Source: an uncultured Erysipelotrichaceae bacterium
Lineage (GTDB): Bacteria > Bacillota_I > Bacilli_A > Erysipelotrichales > Erysipelotrichaceae
DNA length: 29,195 bases
Direction of reading: 5' to 3'
Assembly (NCBI GenBank): GCA_902795905.1
Contig: CADBMY010000038.1
Location: forward strand, 1 to 29,195
Shown here: positions 8,481-16,281 of the stretch, in pieces
Layout of the letters: each line of letters opens with the position of its first letter
How positions within the stretch are numbered: the stretch's first letter is position 1
Notes under the pieces: model-generated
Told to the model about the DNA's origin: nothing
The model's input: only the letters and a program-made list of their open reading frames with translations
Database searches by the model: none
Program-made: the position numbers and the translations under genes

Positions 8481-9818
8481 ATGAACAATATGCGTCCGAT
8501 CAGTGCAGAAGATCTTTCGCAGATGGAAGAAAGCTATCTGGCTGACGAAAAAGCACGTATCGTCAGAAATGCGCTGACAAACAACGACATCACAAAGATC
8601 TCATCTGTCTTTGAGGCCGAAGCACTGAATCCGTTCATGTTTTCAATCGACATCAAGACGATGCCGGCGACCAATCAGAAGCGTTCAGGCAGGTGCTGGA
8701 TCTTCTCTTCACTGAATGTGTTAAGAGAAATGATCGCAAAGAAGTATCATATCGAGAAGTTTGAACTCTCACAGAACTTTATTACATTCTATGACAAGCT
8801 GGAGAAAGTGAACTGGTTCCTCGAGGCTGTACTGCAGGAGGTGGATACACCGTTCTCTGATGAGACGATGCGTTATCTGATGGAGACTGTGACCAACGAC
8901 GGCGGTCAGTGGGACATGATGGTCTCCGTTGTTAAGAAGTACGGTCTCTGTCCGAAGACAGCAATGCCGGAGACATTCCAGTCTTCCAATACGCAGGGCA
9001 TGATGCGTCTGATCAACGGCCGTCTGCGCAAGTTTGCGGCTGACAGTAAGAAACTGGCTGCGGAAGGCAGAAAGGAAGAACTGTCTGTTCTGAAGCAGAA
9101 ATGTCTGAGAGAGTGCTACGGTGTGCTGTGCAGCTGTCTCGGTGTGCCGCCGAAGAGTTTTACATTTGAGTATGTCGATGAGAAGAAGAAATACCATGCG
9201 GTATACAATGTAACACCGAAGCAGTTCTATGAGAAGTATCTCGGAACCGATCTCGATGATTATGTCGGCATCATCAACGGACCTACAGAGGATAAGCCTT
9301 TCCACAAGATGTATACGGTCAAGTATCTCGGCAATGTCGTTGACGGCAATCCTGTTTCCTATCTGAACCTGCCGATGAACGAGTTCAAGAAACTGATCAT
9401 CGATCAGCTGAAAGACGGCAGTATCGTCTGGTTTGGCTGTGATGCCGGCAAGGATATCAACCGTGACAGCGGTCTGTGGGATGACGGACAGTTTGATTAT
9501 GCCGGTACCTTTGACATGGATCTTGAGATGTCCAAGGCAGAGATGCTGGATGCCCGTCACAGTGCGATGAATCATGCCATGGTGCTGACCGGTGTAAACC
9601 TTGTCAAGGGCAAGCCCAACCGCTGGAAGATCGAGAACTCCTGGGGTGATCAGGTAGCTCATGCCGGATATTATATCTGTACCGATACATGGTTTGACAA
9701 ATATGTCTTTGAGGCTGTTGTCCACAGGAAGTATCTGAATGCCAAACAGGCAAAGGCACTGAAGAGCGAACCTGTCGTTCTGCAGCCCTGGGATCCGTTC
9801 GGATCACTTGCGGATTAA
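8481..9818 (+). CDS. pepC: Aminopeptidase C / bleomycin hydrolase (peptidase C1B)
   Basis: This cytoplasmic papain-like cysteine aminopeptidase of 445 residues has the full-length family size. The catalytic Cys is C72 in the segment NQKRSGRCWIFSSLNVLREM, the His is H365 in NHAMVLTG, and the Asn is N386 in KIENSWGD. Family members form hexameric barrels and trim peptides for amino-acid recycling. An AGAGGTAA site lies upstream of ATG at 8481. The gap after the SGNH gene is only 27 bases, so it may be read from the same transcript. A strong terminator follows at 9827-9849, ending this unit. Confidence 0.95.
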   Translation: MNNMRPISAEDLSQMEESYLADEKARIVRNALTNNDITKISSVFEAEALNPFMFSIDIKTMPATNQKRSGRCWIFSSLNVLREMIAKKYHIEKFELSQNFITFYDKLEKVNWFLEAVLQEVDTPFSDETMRYLMETVTNDGGQWDMMVSVVKKYGLCPKTAMPETFQSSNTQGMMRLINGRLRKFAADSKKLAAEGRKEELSVLKQKCLRECYGVLCSCLGVPPKSFTFEYVDEKKKYHAVYNVTPKQFYEKYLGTDLDDYVGIINGPTEDKPFHKMYTVKYLGNVVDGNPVSYLNLPMNEFKKLIIDQLKDGSIVWFGCDAGKDINRDSGLWDDGQFDYAGTFDMDLEMSKAEMLDARHSAMNHAMVLTGVNLVKGKPNRWKIENSWGDQVAHAGYYICTDTWFDKYVFEAVVHRKYLNAKQAKALKSEPVVLQPWDPFGSLAD

Positions 9819-9826
9819 GTATGTAA

Positions 9827-9849
9827 GGCACTCCCGGAGTGCCTTTTTT
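9827..9849 (+). terminator. Rho-independent terminator after pepC
   Basis: A perfect seven-base-pair stem, GGCACTC (9827-9833) and GAGTGCC (9837-9843), has a three-base loop and is followed by six T. It lies nine bases after the pepC stop. Confidence 0.92.
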
Positions 9850-9896
9850 AATTCTGTTCAGTAGTGTAAAATCTATACAGGAAAGAGTGAACGAAT

Positions 9897-11201
9897 ATGA
9901 AGATCGGTGTAATATCTTTAGGCTGTGCGAAGAATCTTGTGGATACGGAGAATCTGCTTGGTCTTCTGCATAGTGCAGGGCAGGAGCTGGTCGTCGATCC
10001 GGCAGATGCGGAAGCGGTGATCATCAATACCTGCGGTTTTATTGAAAGTGCCAAGACGGAAGCCATAGAGACGATCCTGGATGCGGCAGATCTGAAAGAA
10101 GGCGGACTGCAGAAACTGATCGTCATGGGATGTCTTGCCAAACGGTATAAGCCTCAGCTGATCGAAGAGTTTCCGGAAGTAGACCGCTTTATCTCGATCG
10201 ATGAATACGGAGATCTCGGACACATACTGACGGAAGTTCTGGGAGAAAGGATACCCAATACATACGGAAAGACGGAAAGACTGCTTTCGGGCAAACCATG
10301 GATGGCTTATCTGCGGATCGCGGAGGGCTGTGACAACCGCTGTGCATACTGTGCAATACCGGGTATCCGCGGCAGTCTCTGTTCATATCCGGAAGATGAA
10401 CTGGTCAGGGAGGCAGAGCGACTGGCTTCGAGCGGAGTAAAGGAACTGAACCTGATCGCCCAGGATTCTTCACGGTATGGATTTGACTGGGACAGACAGC
10501 TTCATCTTTCATCACTGTTAAAGAAACTGGATAAGATCGAAGGTCTGCACTGGATCCGTATATTATATCTGTATCCTGATGAGATACCGGATGATCTGCT
10601 GGATACAATTAAGGAATCGAAACATGTACTGCCGTACTTTGATATTCCGATACAGCATGGGTCTGACCGTATTCTGAAGCTGATGAACAGAAGAGGCAGC
10701 AGGCAGGAGATCATTGAGAGAGTTGAAACGATCAGGAATGCGTTTGAACATCCGACCCTGCGGACGACGCTGATCACCGGTTTTCCGGGAGAGACACTGG
10801 AAGATCATGAACTGAATCTCTCGCTGGTGAAACAGATCGGCTGGGACCACATGGGTGCTTTTACGTATTCCAGAGAAGAAGATACACCGAGTTATGAGAT
10901 GGATGATAATGTTGCACCGGAAGAGAAAGAGAGAAGACGTGATGAGATCATGTCGGCACAGAGTGTTCTGGTAAGAGAGTCACGTACAAAGCTGATCGGT
11001 CAGAAGTGTGAAGTGCTGATCGAGGGATATGATGAACTGACAGGGATGTATCTCGGACGCAGTGAGATGTTTGCGCCTGACGGTACTGACGGAACTGTAC
11101 GTCTGAAGTCTTCCCGTTCTCTTGAGAGCGGCGAGTTTGTGAAAGCTGTATATACCAGAGTGCTTGGATACGGCATGGTAGCTGAGGAAGAGGACGCATG
11201 A
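9897..11201 (+). CDS. rimO: Ribosomal protein uS12 methylthiotransferase
   Basis: This radical-SAM enzyme adds a methylthio group to the conserved aspartate of ribosomal protein S12. The 434 residues follow the family order. The N-terminal MTTase domain has three cluster cysteines (C10 in SLGCAKNLVD, C46 in NTCGF, C79 in MGCLAKR). The radical-SAM motif is EGCDNRCAYCAIP (C145, C149, C152), and a C-terminal TRAM domain covers roughly residues 365-430. The SLGCAKNLVDTE signature separates RimO from the tRNA enzyme MiaB. A GGAAAGAG stretch lies upstream of the ATG. The stop overlaps the start of the next gene by four bases (ATGA). Confidence 0.95.
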   Translation: MKIGVISLGCAKNLVDTENLLGLLHSAGQELVVDPADAEAVIINTCGFIESAKTEAIETILDAADLKEGGLQKLIVMGCLAKRYKPQLIEEFPEVDRFISIDEYGDLGHILTEVLGERIPNTYGKTERLLSGKPWMAYLRIAEGCDNRCAYCAIPGIRGSLCSYPEDELVREAERLASSGVKELNLIAQDSSRYGFDWDRQLHLSSLLKKLDKIEGLHWIRILYLYPDEIPDDLLDTIKESKHVLPYFDIPIQHGSDRILKLMNRRGSRQEIIERVETIRNAFEHPTLRTTLITGFPGETLEDHELNLSLVKQIGWDHMGAFTYSREEDTPSYEMDDNVAPEEKERRRDEIMSAQSVLVRESRTKLIGQKCEVLIEGYDELTGMYLGRSEMFAPDGTDGTVRLKSSRSLESGEFVKAVYTRVLGYGMVAEEEDA

Positions 11202-12685
11202 GTACGATGTATCATCTCAGTGATCTGCGCAGGTTTCTCCGCTGCCGCCGGGCTTTTGCGTTATCACGGGATGCTGTATATCACGAATCTCCAAAGTATA
11301 TCCGTATGGATGAGGCAATGACCGAACTGCTTGTGCAGAGATTCGGCATGACTTCGTATTTTGAGGGTATGCGCAGTGACCCGAAAGAGCGCTTTCTCGA
11401 GGCTTTTTCATCGTATGAGTGGTTTATCCGTCCGCGTCTCGAATACGGCTCTGTACGGGCTAATATACCGCTTCTGCACAGGACAGAAGAGGGGAATGAG
11501 CTCTATTACATCTACATGGGACTTTACCCAAGAGCCGGGGATCCGATCTACTATCAGGGCATCCGGTATCTGCTGGAAGCCAACGGTATTCCCGTACATA
11601 AGATCATGATCATACACTTCAATGCGGAATATGTCCGGGGCGAAGAACTGGACATTGAGCAGCTGTTCTGCATCAGTGACTGTTTTTATAACGACCGCTG
11701 CCATCCCTCAATTACCGTACAGGAGTACCTGGACCGGGATCCCGTGGATCTTGAGGCTGTTACACGGAAGATGGATGCGTATGAAGCAATGGAAGAGCCA
11801 AAACGCACACCGGCATGTACAGGCAGGCAGAAATGCATGTTCTATGAGGAGTGCTTCCCCGATGAGGGATCGGCACCGGATGATTCGATCCTGACACTTC
11901 TCTCCAGTGCCCGTAAGTATGACATGTATGAAGAGGGCAGAGTATCTCTGAAGGATGCGGATCCGGAAAGAATCGAAGGTCTGCAGATACAGTATGCCCA
12001 GATCAAAGCTGCAGAAAACGGCGGTCTTTTCGCCGATACCGAAGCCCTGAAGGCATGGCTGTCACACATCAGCTATCCGATCGCTTTCATCGATTTTGAG
12101 TGGGAGAGATATGCGGTGCCGCCGTATCCGGGAATGCGTCCGTTTGATGTTCTGCTGTTTGAACATTCCGTGCATGTTCTGGAAGAAGACGGCAGTGTCA
12201 GGCACGATGTCTTCCTGTCGTTTCACGATGACCGCAGAGAACTCCTCGAAGATCTTCTGGAGAAGATTCCGGAAACCGGCAGTGTTGTTGCCTATAACGC
12301 ATCCGGAGCCGAGATCATCCGTCTGCGGGAGCTGGCAGAGCAGTTTTCTGAGTATCAGCAGAAGCTGGAGAGCATCATTGACAGAATGCGGGATCTGCAG
12401 GTACCGTTTGAAAACGGTCTTGTCTATGATACACGCCTGCGCGGGAGTATCTCCCTGAAGACGATCACAGGAATGCTGGATCCGCATCTCTACAGCGATC
12501 TTGAGATCAATAAAGGCATGAACGCGGTATTTGAGTGGCGGCGTCTCGACCGGGAGGAAGACAGCAGTGACAGGGAAAAGATCATTGCCGAACTGAAGGA
12601 TTACTGCGGTATGGACACTTATGCGATGCTTGTTGTATACAGATGGCTGACAAATTTATGCGGACAGTGTACCCCGGGGCAATAA
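11198..12685 (+). CDS. DUF2779 protein: RecB/Cas4-like half plus DEDD exonuclease-like half
   Basis: This 495-residue protein matches the DUF2779 pattern. The N-terminal half resembles Cas4/RecB nucleases, with C16 (RRFLRCRR) and a distal set C207, C213 and C219 (ACTGRQKCMFYEEC) that could hold an iron-sulfur cluster. It also has the family-like stretch IHFNAEYVRGEELDIEQLF. The expected ExK active-site segment before it instead reads ELYYIYMGLYPR (101-112), so nuclease activity of this half is doubtful. The C-terminal half has a DEDD-type layout: D299/E301 in FIDFEW, VAYNASGAEIIRL, and D473 in YCGMDTYAM. It also has the DUF2779-like stretch GSISLKTITGMLDPHLYSDLEI. The gene is coupled to rimO. 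Biological role unknown; nucleic-acid processing is inferred from fold alone. Confidence 0.8.
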   Translation: MSTMYHLSDLRRFLRCRRAFALSRDAVYHESPKYIRMDEAMTELLVQRFGMTSYFEGMRSDPKERFLEAFSSYEWFIRPRLEYGSVRANIPLLHRTEEGNELYYIYMGLYPRAGDPIYYQGIRYLLEANGIPVHKIMIIHFNAEYVRGEELDIEQLFCISDCFYNDRCHPSITVQEYLDRDPVDLEAVTRKMDAYEAMEEPKRTPACTGRQKCMFYEECFPDEGSAPDDSILTLLSSARKYDMYEEGRVSLKDADPERIEGLQIQYAQIKAAENGGLFADTEALKAWLSHISYPIAFIDFEWERYAVPPYPGMRPFDVLLFEHSVHVLEEDGSVRHDVFLSFHDDRRELLEDLLEKIPETGSVVAYNASGAEIIRLRELAEQFSEYQQKLESIIDRMRDLQVPFENGLVYDTRLRGSISLKTITGMLDPHLYSDLEINKGMNAVFEWRRLDREEDSSDREKIIAELKDYCGMDTYAMLVVYRWLTNLCGQCTPGQ

Positions 12686-12687
12686 TC

Positions 12688-12696
12688 TGCTAAAAT
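12688..12696 (+). promoter_or_regulatory. Possible extended -10 promoter for hpf
   Basis: TGcTAAAAT, an extended -10, lies just after the DUF2779 stop. The -35 region (tgtacc) is poor. Transcription from here would give a leader of about 70 bases before the HPF start. I see no terminator between the two genes, so read-through is also possible. Confidence 0.4.
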
Positions 12697-12771
12697 AAAG
12701 ACAGATAAATACGGAATAAAGATAATCAATCTATTTCAAATAGTAGCGAACAGAAAGAAAGAGGTGTGTTT

Positions 12772-13293
12772 ATGTTATTTGAAATCGTTGGAAAGAATAT
12801 TACCGTGACCGATTCCATGCGTGAGCAGATCGAAAAGAAGCTGTCGGGTCTGACCAAGTATCTCATTATTGATGAGAATACGGTTGCCAGGGTAGTAACA
12901 AGAGTTTATCCAAACACTCAGAAAATTGAAGTGACAATTCCTACAAAGGTAGGTCTGCTGAGATCCGAAGTTCAGCACGAAGACCTCTACGCTGCTGTAG
13001 ATCTTGCGGTAGATAAGCTGGAAGATCAGATCAGACGTCAGAAGACCAGATTAAACCGCCGTCATAAGGACAGTCTTGCGGAAACATTCATCGATGAGAT
13101 GGAAGCTGAGAACGTAGATGTTCCGGTCAGAACAAAAACGATCGAGGCCACAAAGATGGACCTCGATGAAGCAATCATGCGTATGGAACTTCTCGGCCAC
13201 AGTTTCTTCATCTATACAGATGAGGAGACCGATAAGATCGCGGTTGTATATAAGAGACACGATAAGGGATACGGCCTGATCGAAGTAGAGTGA
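12772..13293 (+). CDS. hpf: Ribosome hibernation promoting factor, long form
   Basis: The 173-residue protein has the S30AE/YfiA ribosome-binding domain (about 1-100: FEIVGKNITVTDSMREQIEKK, then IEVTIPTKVGLLRSEVQHEDLYAAVDLAVDKLEDQIRR). A C-terminal dimerisation domain follows (about 115-173: TIEATKMDLDEAIMRMELLGHSFFIYTDEETDKIAVVYKR). Long HPF is known to pair two 70S ribosomes into inactive 100S dimers in stationary phase. I start it at ATG 12772 because AGAGGTG lies just upstream; a GTG two codons earlier sits inside that site. The stop directly abuts the stop of the convergent membrane-protein gene with no base between. Confidence 0.95.
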   Translation: MLFEIVGKNITVTDSMREQIEKKLSGLTKYLIIDENTVARVVTRVYPNTQKIEVTIPTKVGLLRSEVQHEDLYAAVDLAVDKLEDQIRRQKTRLNRRHKDSLAETFIDEMEAENVDVPVRTKTIEATKMDLDEAIMRMELLGHSFFIYTDEETDKIAVVYKRHDKGYGLIEVE

Positions 13294-13950
13294 TCAGAGC
13301 AGTATCAGTATCCTGATCAGATTGATCAGGCTGTAGGCAATAATACCGGAGATCAGAGATCCTGACTGGTTATACAGATAAGACAGGATGATGATCAGTA
13401 CTGTATTGTACAGATATGTAGGCACAAACATATTCAGGGACAGGGGCGTATAGATCGCTGTCAGGATCAGGCCGAAGACAAAGCCTGAGGACAGAATGAT
13501 CAGAAGTTCTTTGTCCCTGATATCAAATCTGTCGGTAACAGCCTTGAAACTGAGGCTGACCAGTACCGACCAGATAAACGTAAAGGCAATGATGATTGCA
13601 GGTGAGGCAAAGAAGTAATTGCGGATCACTTCAACATCCGGAAACATCTCGACACAGTGCAGGAAATGTTCATTGACATATGTCCAGCCGCCGAGCAGGA
13701 TCATGCCGATAAACGCGAAAAGGAGCCCGTCACCCGGGTTCTTTTTAAATCTGTTGTAATGAATGCCAAACAGGTTCCAGTCATAGATGATCATCACCCA
13801 GCCGATGAAATTCAGCGCAAATGTATAGGATATCGTGGGTACACCGACAAACAGATCAAGACCGTCTCCGATCAGTCTGACAGCCACAAATAACAGCAGG
13901 GTAATGAATATACGCTTGTATGAGAGCCGTGATAAAGGATAATGACTCAT
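13294..13950 (-). CDS. Uncharacterised seven-helix membrane protein
   Basis: This 218-residue protein is not recognised. It has about seven hydrophobic segments, at roughly residues 13-30, 40-57, 75-92, 115-135, 149-169, 175-192 and 197-217. The short loops include the basic stretch YNRFKKNPGDG after the second helix. The ending SGSLISGIIAYSLINLI recalls the last helix of CPBP-type membrane proteases, but I do not see the EExxxR motif or the paired histidines, so no such call is made. I chose the ATG at 13950 (start MSHYPLSRLSYKR) because a strong AGGAGG site lies about six bases upstream; the frame extends 13 codons further without a better site. It has its own promoter and converges on hpf. 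Confidence 0.7.
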   Translation of the reverse strand: MSHYPLSRLSYKRIFITLLLFVAVRLIGDGLDLFVGVPTISYTFALNFIGWVMIIYDWNLFGIHYNRFKKNPGDGLLFAFIGMILLGGWTYVNEHFLHCVEMFPDVEVIRNYFFASPAIIIAFTFIWSVLVSLSFKAVTDRFDIRDKELLIILSSGFVFGLILTAIYTPLSLNMFVPTYLYNTVLIIILSYLYNQSGSLISGIIAYSLINLIRILILL

Positions 13951-13991
13951 TTTTGCCTCCTTTTTCGGGGAAATGCAAATATTCTGCAAAT

Positions 13992-14020
13992 ATGATAAGT
14001 GAATGCAGAGAAATGTGCAA
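13992..14020 (-). promoter_or_regulatory. SigA-type promoter for the membrane protein gene
   Basis: Read on the minus strand, TTGCAC (14020-14015), a 17-base spacer and TATCAT (13997-13992). The start point would fall near 13985, giving a leader of about 35 bases containing the AGGAGG ribosome site. Confidence 0.6.
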
Positions 14021-14028
14021 GTTTGTAC

Positions 14029-14056
14029 TTAACATAACGGAAAACAGTGCTAGTAT
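14029..14056 (+). promoter_or_regulatory. Promoter for the small helical-protein gene
   Basis: TTAACA (14029-14034), a 16-base spacer and TAGTAT (14051-14056) preceded by TGc form an extended -10 arrangement. The -35 lies only eight bases from that of the divergent membrane-protein promoter. An inverted repeat surrounds the -10. Confidence 0.5.
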
Positions 14057-14072
14057 ATATGTTAGTGCACTG
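14045..14072. repeat. Inverted repeat over a promoter -10 (possible operator)
   Basis: CAGTGC (14045-14050) and GCACTG (14067-14072) are perfect inverted arms around 16 AT-rich bases that contain the -10 of the promoter. As DNA this could be an operator; as RNA only part of it would be transcribed. A six-base arm can arise by chance, so the regulatory role is inference. Confidence 0.4.
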
Positions 14073-14106
14073 ACCGGTCTCTGCTTCTTACGGAAGGAGG
14101 GAAAGA

Positions 14107-14457
14107 ATGATGAGCACTAAAAAAACCGACGTTGATCAGACACTTACGGAAGAAGGTAAGGAGAAGATCTGTATCTACATCGGCAAAATCTATATGAGAG
14201 CACGCAGACGTATCGATATCTATGAGATCGCCAGATGTGTGCGCGAAAACCAGAAGTGTTACGATAACGATCAGCAGTTCGTCAGGATGATCGACAGATC
14301 GCTTGAAGACTGTACACCGGATACGCGTAAGATCATTCGAAAGGAGTTCCTTGAGATGCAGAATACACTCTGGTATATGGATTTTTACTCTAAATCTACG
14401 TACTACAGGCTGCGCAGAAGGGCAATTGACGAGTTTATTCAGTGCCTGAACCTGTAG
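14107..14457 (+). CDS. Small helical protein with C-terminal helix-turn-helix-like segment
   Basis: This 116-residue, charged, mostly helical protein has no signal or membrane segment. The last third (YSKSTYYRLRRRAIDEFIQC) looks like the recognition part of a helix-turn-helix, as seen in ArpU-like or sigma-like small regulators. It recalls a family of short proteins conserved in Mollicutes and relatives (MG284/MPN403 type), but I cannot confirm that without a search. ATG 14107 has AAGGAGGG five bases upstream; ATG 14110 is equally possible. The gene has its own promoter with an inverted repeat and a hairpin after the stop, so it forms a single-gene unit. Its function is unknown; DNA or RNA binding is a guess from the basic C terminus. 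Confidence 0.7.
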   Translation: MMSTKKTDVDQTLTEEGKEKICIYIGKIYMRARRRIDIYEIARCVRENQKCYDNDQQFVRMIDRSLEDCTPDTRKIIRKEFLEMQNTLWYMDFYSKSTYYRLRRRAIDEFIQCLNL

Positions 14458-14462
14458 AATCA

Positions 14463-14506
14463 AAGCGGATATGCAGGCCTGCTCCGCTTCTGATCTGCGC
14501 TTTTTT
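14463..14506 (+). terminator. Probable terminator after the small helical-protein gene
   Basis: AAGCGGA (14463-14469) pairs with TCCGCTT (14483-14489) around the inner palindrome GCAGGCCTGC. A second short GC stretch then leads into six T (14501-14506). The T-run is about 11 bases from the main stem, so the exact stem that acts is uncertain. Confidence 0.55.
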
Positions 14507-14541
14507 AGTATGTCAGGGTAGTAAAAATGTCTGAAATGACA

Positions 14542-14547
14542 TAGAAT
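14542..14547 (+). promoter_or_regulatory. Possible -10 box immediately before ptsI
   Basis: TAGAAT ends seven bases before the ptsI ATG. No good -35 is seen. Together with the missing Shine-Dalgarno it hints at a leaderless message, but on its own it is weak. Confidence 0.3.
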
Positions 14548-14554
14548 ACTGCTT

Positions 14555-16273
14555 ATGAAAATTAAAGGTATAGCAGCATCCAAGGGGATTGCTGTCGCAA
14601 AACTGTTCGTGATCGATCTGCCGCAGCTGCGCATACTCCGGTATACATCCGATCCCGATACGGAAACTGCCAGATTTGATCAGGCGCTTTCGGCTGTGAT
14701 CAGTGATCTGGAGATGCTCAGGGACAGCGTGAGCGGCCGTGTCAGTCAGGATGGTATCGATATTCTTGAGGCACACCGGATGATGGCGGAAGATCCGGAT
14801 TTTACTTCTTCGGTCAGAGAGATGATCCGTTCCGGAAGATGTAATGCCGAATATGCGGCAAATACCGTCGGCAGGCATATTGCCGACAGTTTTGAAGCAC
14901 TCGACAATGAATACATAAAGACAAGAGCAGAAGATATACGCAGTATCGTATATCGGATAAACTGTAAGCTTCTTGGTATACAGATGCCGGATCTTTCCCT
15001 GATCAGGGAACCGGTGATCATTGCCGCAAGGGACCTGACGGCTGCAGATCTGCTGGCTGTCAACCGTGAATATGTATGTGGATTTGTGACCGTGACAGGC
15101 AGCTGGACCAGCCATATTGCAATCATGGCCAGAAGTATGCAGATCCCTACGGTCGTCGGCGCCGAAAAGCTGATGAAGAATGTCAGACACGGAGAAACGG
15201 CGATCCTGGACGGCAGCGAAGGATGTCTGATCACGGATGCTTCCGAAGCTGTGATCCGGGAATACGAGATAAAAAGAGAGCAGTTCATTCACAGTCAGAA
15301 CTCTCTGTATGAACTGAAAGATGCTCCGACAGTTACCGTAGACGGCCGTGAAGTGGAGATCTACGCCAATGTACTGCCGCAGTTTGAGACAGACAGTTTC
15401 CCGCAGACTGGTGCCCAGGGTATCGGTCTTTACCGTACGGAGTTCCTGTATCTGGAGAGGGATTCGTTTCCTGATGAAGAAACGCAGTTTCAGGCCTATA
15501 AGAAGGTCCTGGAGGGCTGCAGGGGAAGCCGTGTCATTATCCGTACACTGGATATCGGCGGGGATAATCTGCCCAAGTATATCAAGCAGGATAAGGAAAG
15601 CAATCCCTTCCTGGGATTGCGTGCGATCCGCTACAGTCTGCATGAACCGGAGATCTTCCGTCTGCAGCTGCGTGCCTTGTTACGGGCATCGGTTTACGGA
15701 AAACTGGCGATCCTTTTCCCGATGATCACGACCGTAGATGAACTGAGGAAGGCAAAGGCATACCTGGAAGAAGAGAAAAGAATACTGACGGAAGAAGGAA
15801 CTGCAGTCGCAGATGATATCGAAGTCGGTGTGATGATCGAAGTTCCGGCAGCGGCTGTTTCGGCATATGCGCTGGCTGCGGAAGCGGACTTCTTCTCGAT
15901 CGGTACTAATGACCTGATCCAGTATGCATTTGCGGCAGACCGTATGAGTGAGAAGGTATCCTACCTGTATCAGCCTCTGCATCCGGCGGTGCTGGCACTT
16001 GTCAAGATGGCGATCGACGGTGCACATGCGCAGGGCAAATGGTGCGGTATGTCCGGTGAGATGGCCGGTGATGAGGATGCGATCCCGCTTCTTCTCGGGC
16101 TTGGCCTGGATGAGTTCTCCATGAGTGAGGGACTGCTTTTATCCTCCCGCAAACTGATCAATTCACTTTCCTATGAGGAAACCAGGAAACTGGCGGAAGA
16201 AGCTCTGCGGAAAGCTACACAGGAAGAAGTAGAAAAGCTCGTAAGAGACTTTATGGCAGAGAATAGAGTATAA
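14555..16273 (+). CDS. ptsI: Phosphoenolpyruvate-protein phosphotransferase (PTS enzyme I)
   Basis: This enzyme takes phosphate from PEP onto a histidine and passes it to HPr, feeding the sugar phosphotransferase system. The 572 residues are full length. The order is an N-terminal HPr-binding/swivelling part (KIKGIAASKGIAVAK at the start), phospho-His H187 in GSWTSHIAIMAR, and the PEP-binding barrel from about residue 250. The barrel carries GIGLYRTEFLY, GGDNLPKYI, SIGTNDLIQYAFAADR and the active-site C497 in GKWCGMSGEMAG. ptsH is not adjacent, unlike the common ptsHI order. No Shine-Dalgarno is seen before the ATG; upstream starts are not available because a terminator lies just before. The next gene begins nine bases after the stop. 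Confidence 0.96.
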   Translation: MKIKGIAASKGIAVAKLFVIDLPQLRILRYTSDPDTETARFDQALSAVISDLEMLRDSVSGRVSQDGIDILEAHRMMAEDPDFTSSVREMIRSGRCNAEYAANTVGRHIADSFEALDNEYIKTRAEDIRSIVYRINCKLLGIQMPDLSLIREPVIIAARDLTAADLLAVNREYVCGFVTVTGSWTSHIAIMARSMQIPTVVGAEKLMKNVRHGETAILDGSEGCLITDASEAVIREYEIKREQFIHSQNSLYELKDAPTVTVDGREVEIYANVLPQFETDSFPQTGAQGIGLYRTEFLYLERDSFPDEETQFQAYKKVLEGCRGSRVIIRTLDIGGDNLPKYIKQDKESNPFLGLRAIRYSLHEPEIFRLQLRALLRASVYGKLAILFPMITTVDELRKAKAYLEEEKRILTEEGTAVADDIEVGVMIEVPAAAVSAYALAAEADFFSIGTNDLIQYAFAADRMSEKVSYLYQPLHPAVLALVKMAIDGAHAQGKWCGMSGEMAGDEDAIPLLLGLGLDEFSMSEGLLLSSRKLINSLSYEETRKLAEEALRKATQEEVEKLVRDFMAENRV

Positions 16274-16274
16274 T
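16269..16274 (+). promoter_or_regulatory. -10 box at the end of ptsI, directly before the Alg14-like gene
   Basis: A perfect TATAAT overlaps the ptsI stop and ends seven bases before the next ATG, which lacks a Shine-Dalgarno. The -35 region (agactt at 17-base spacing) is poor. Confidence 0.42.
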
Positions 16275-16281
16275 ACTGTTA

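Noticed and set aside
14513..15643. 376-codon antisense frame opposite ptsI
   Set aside because: ptsI is certain over this whole stretch; no start site or motif in the antisense frame.
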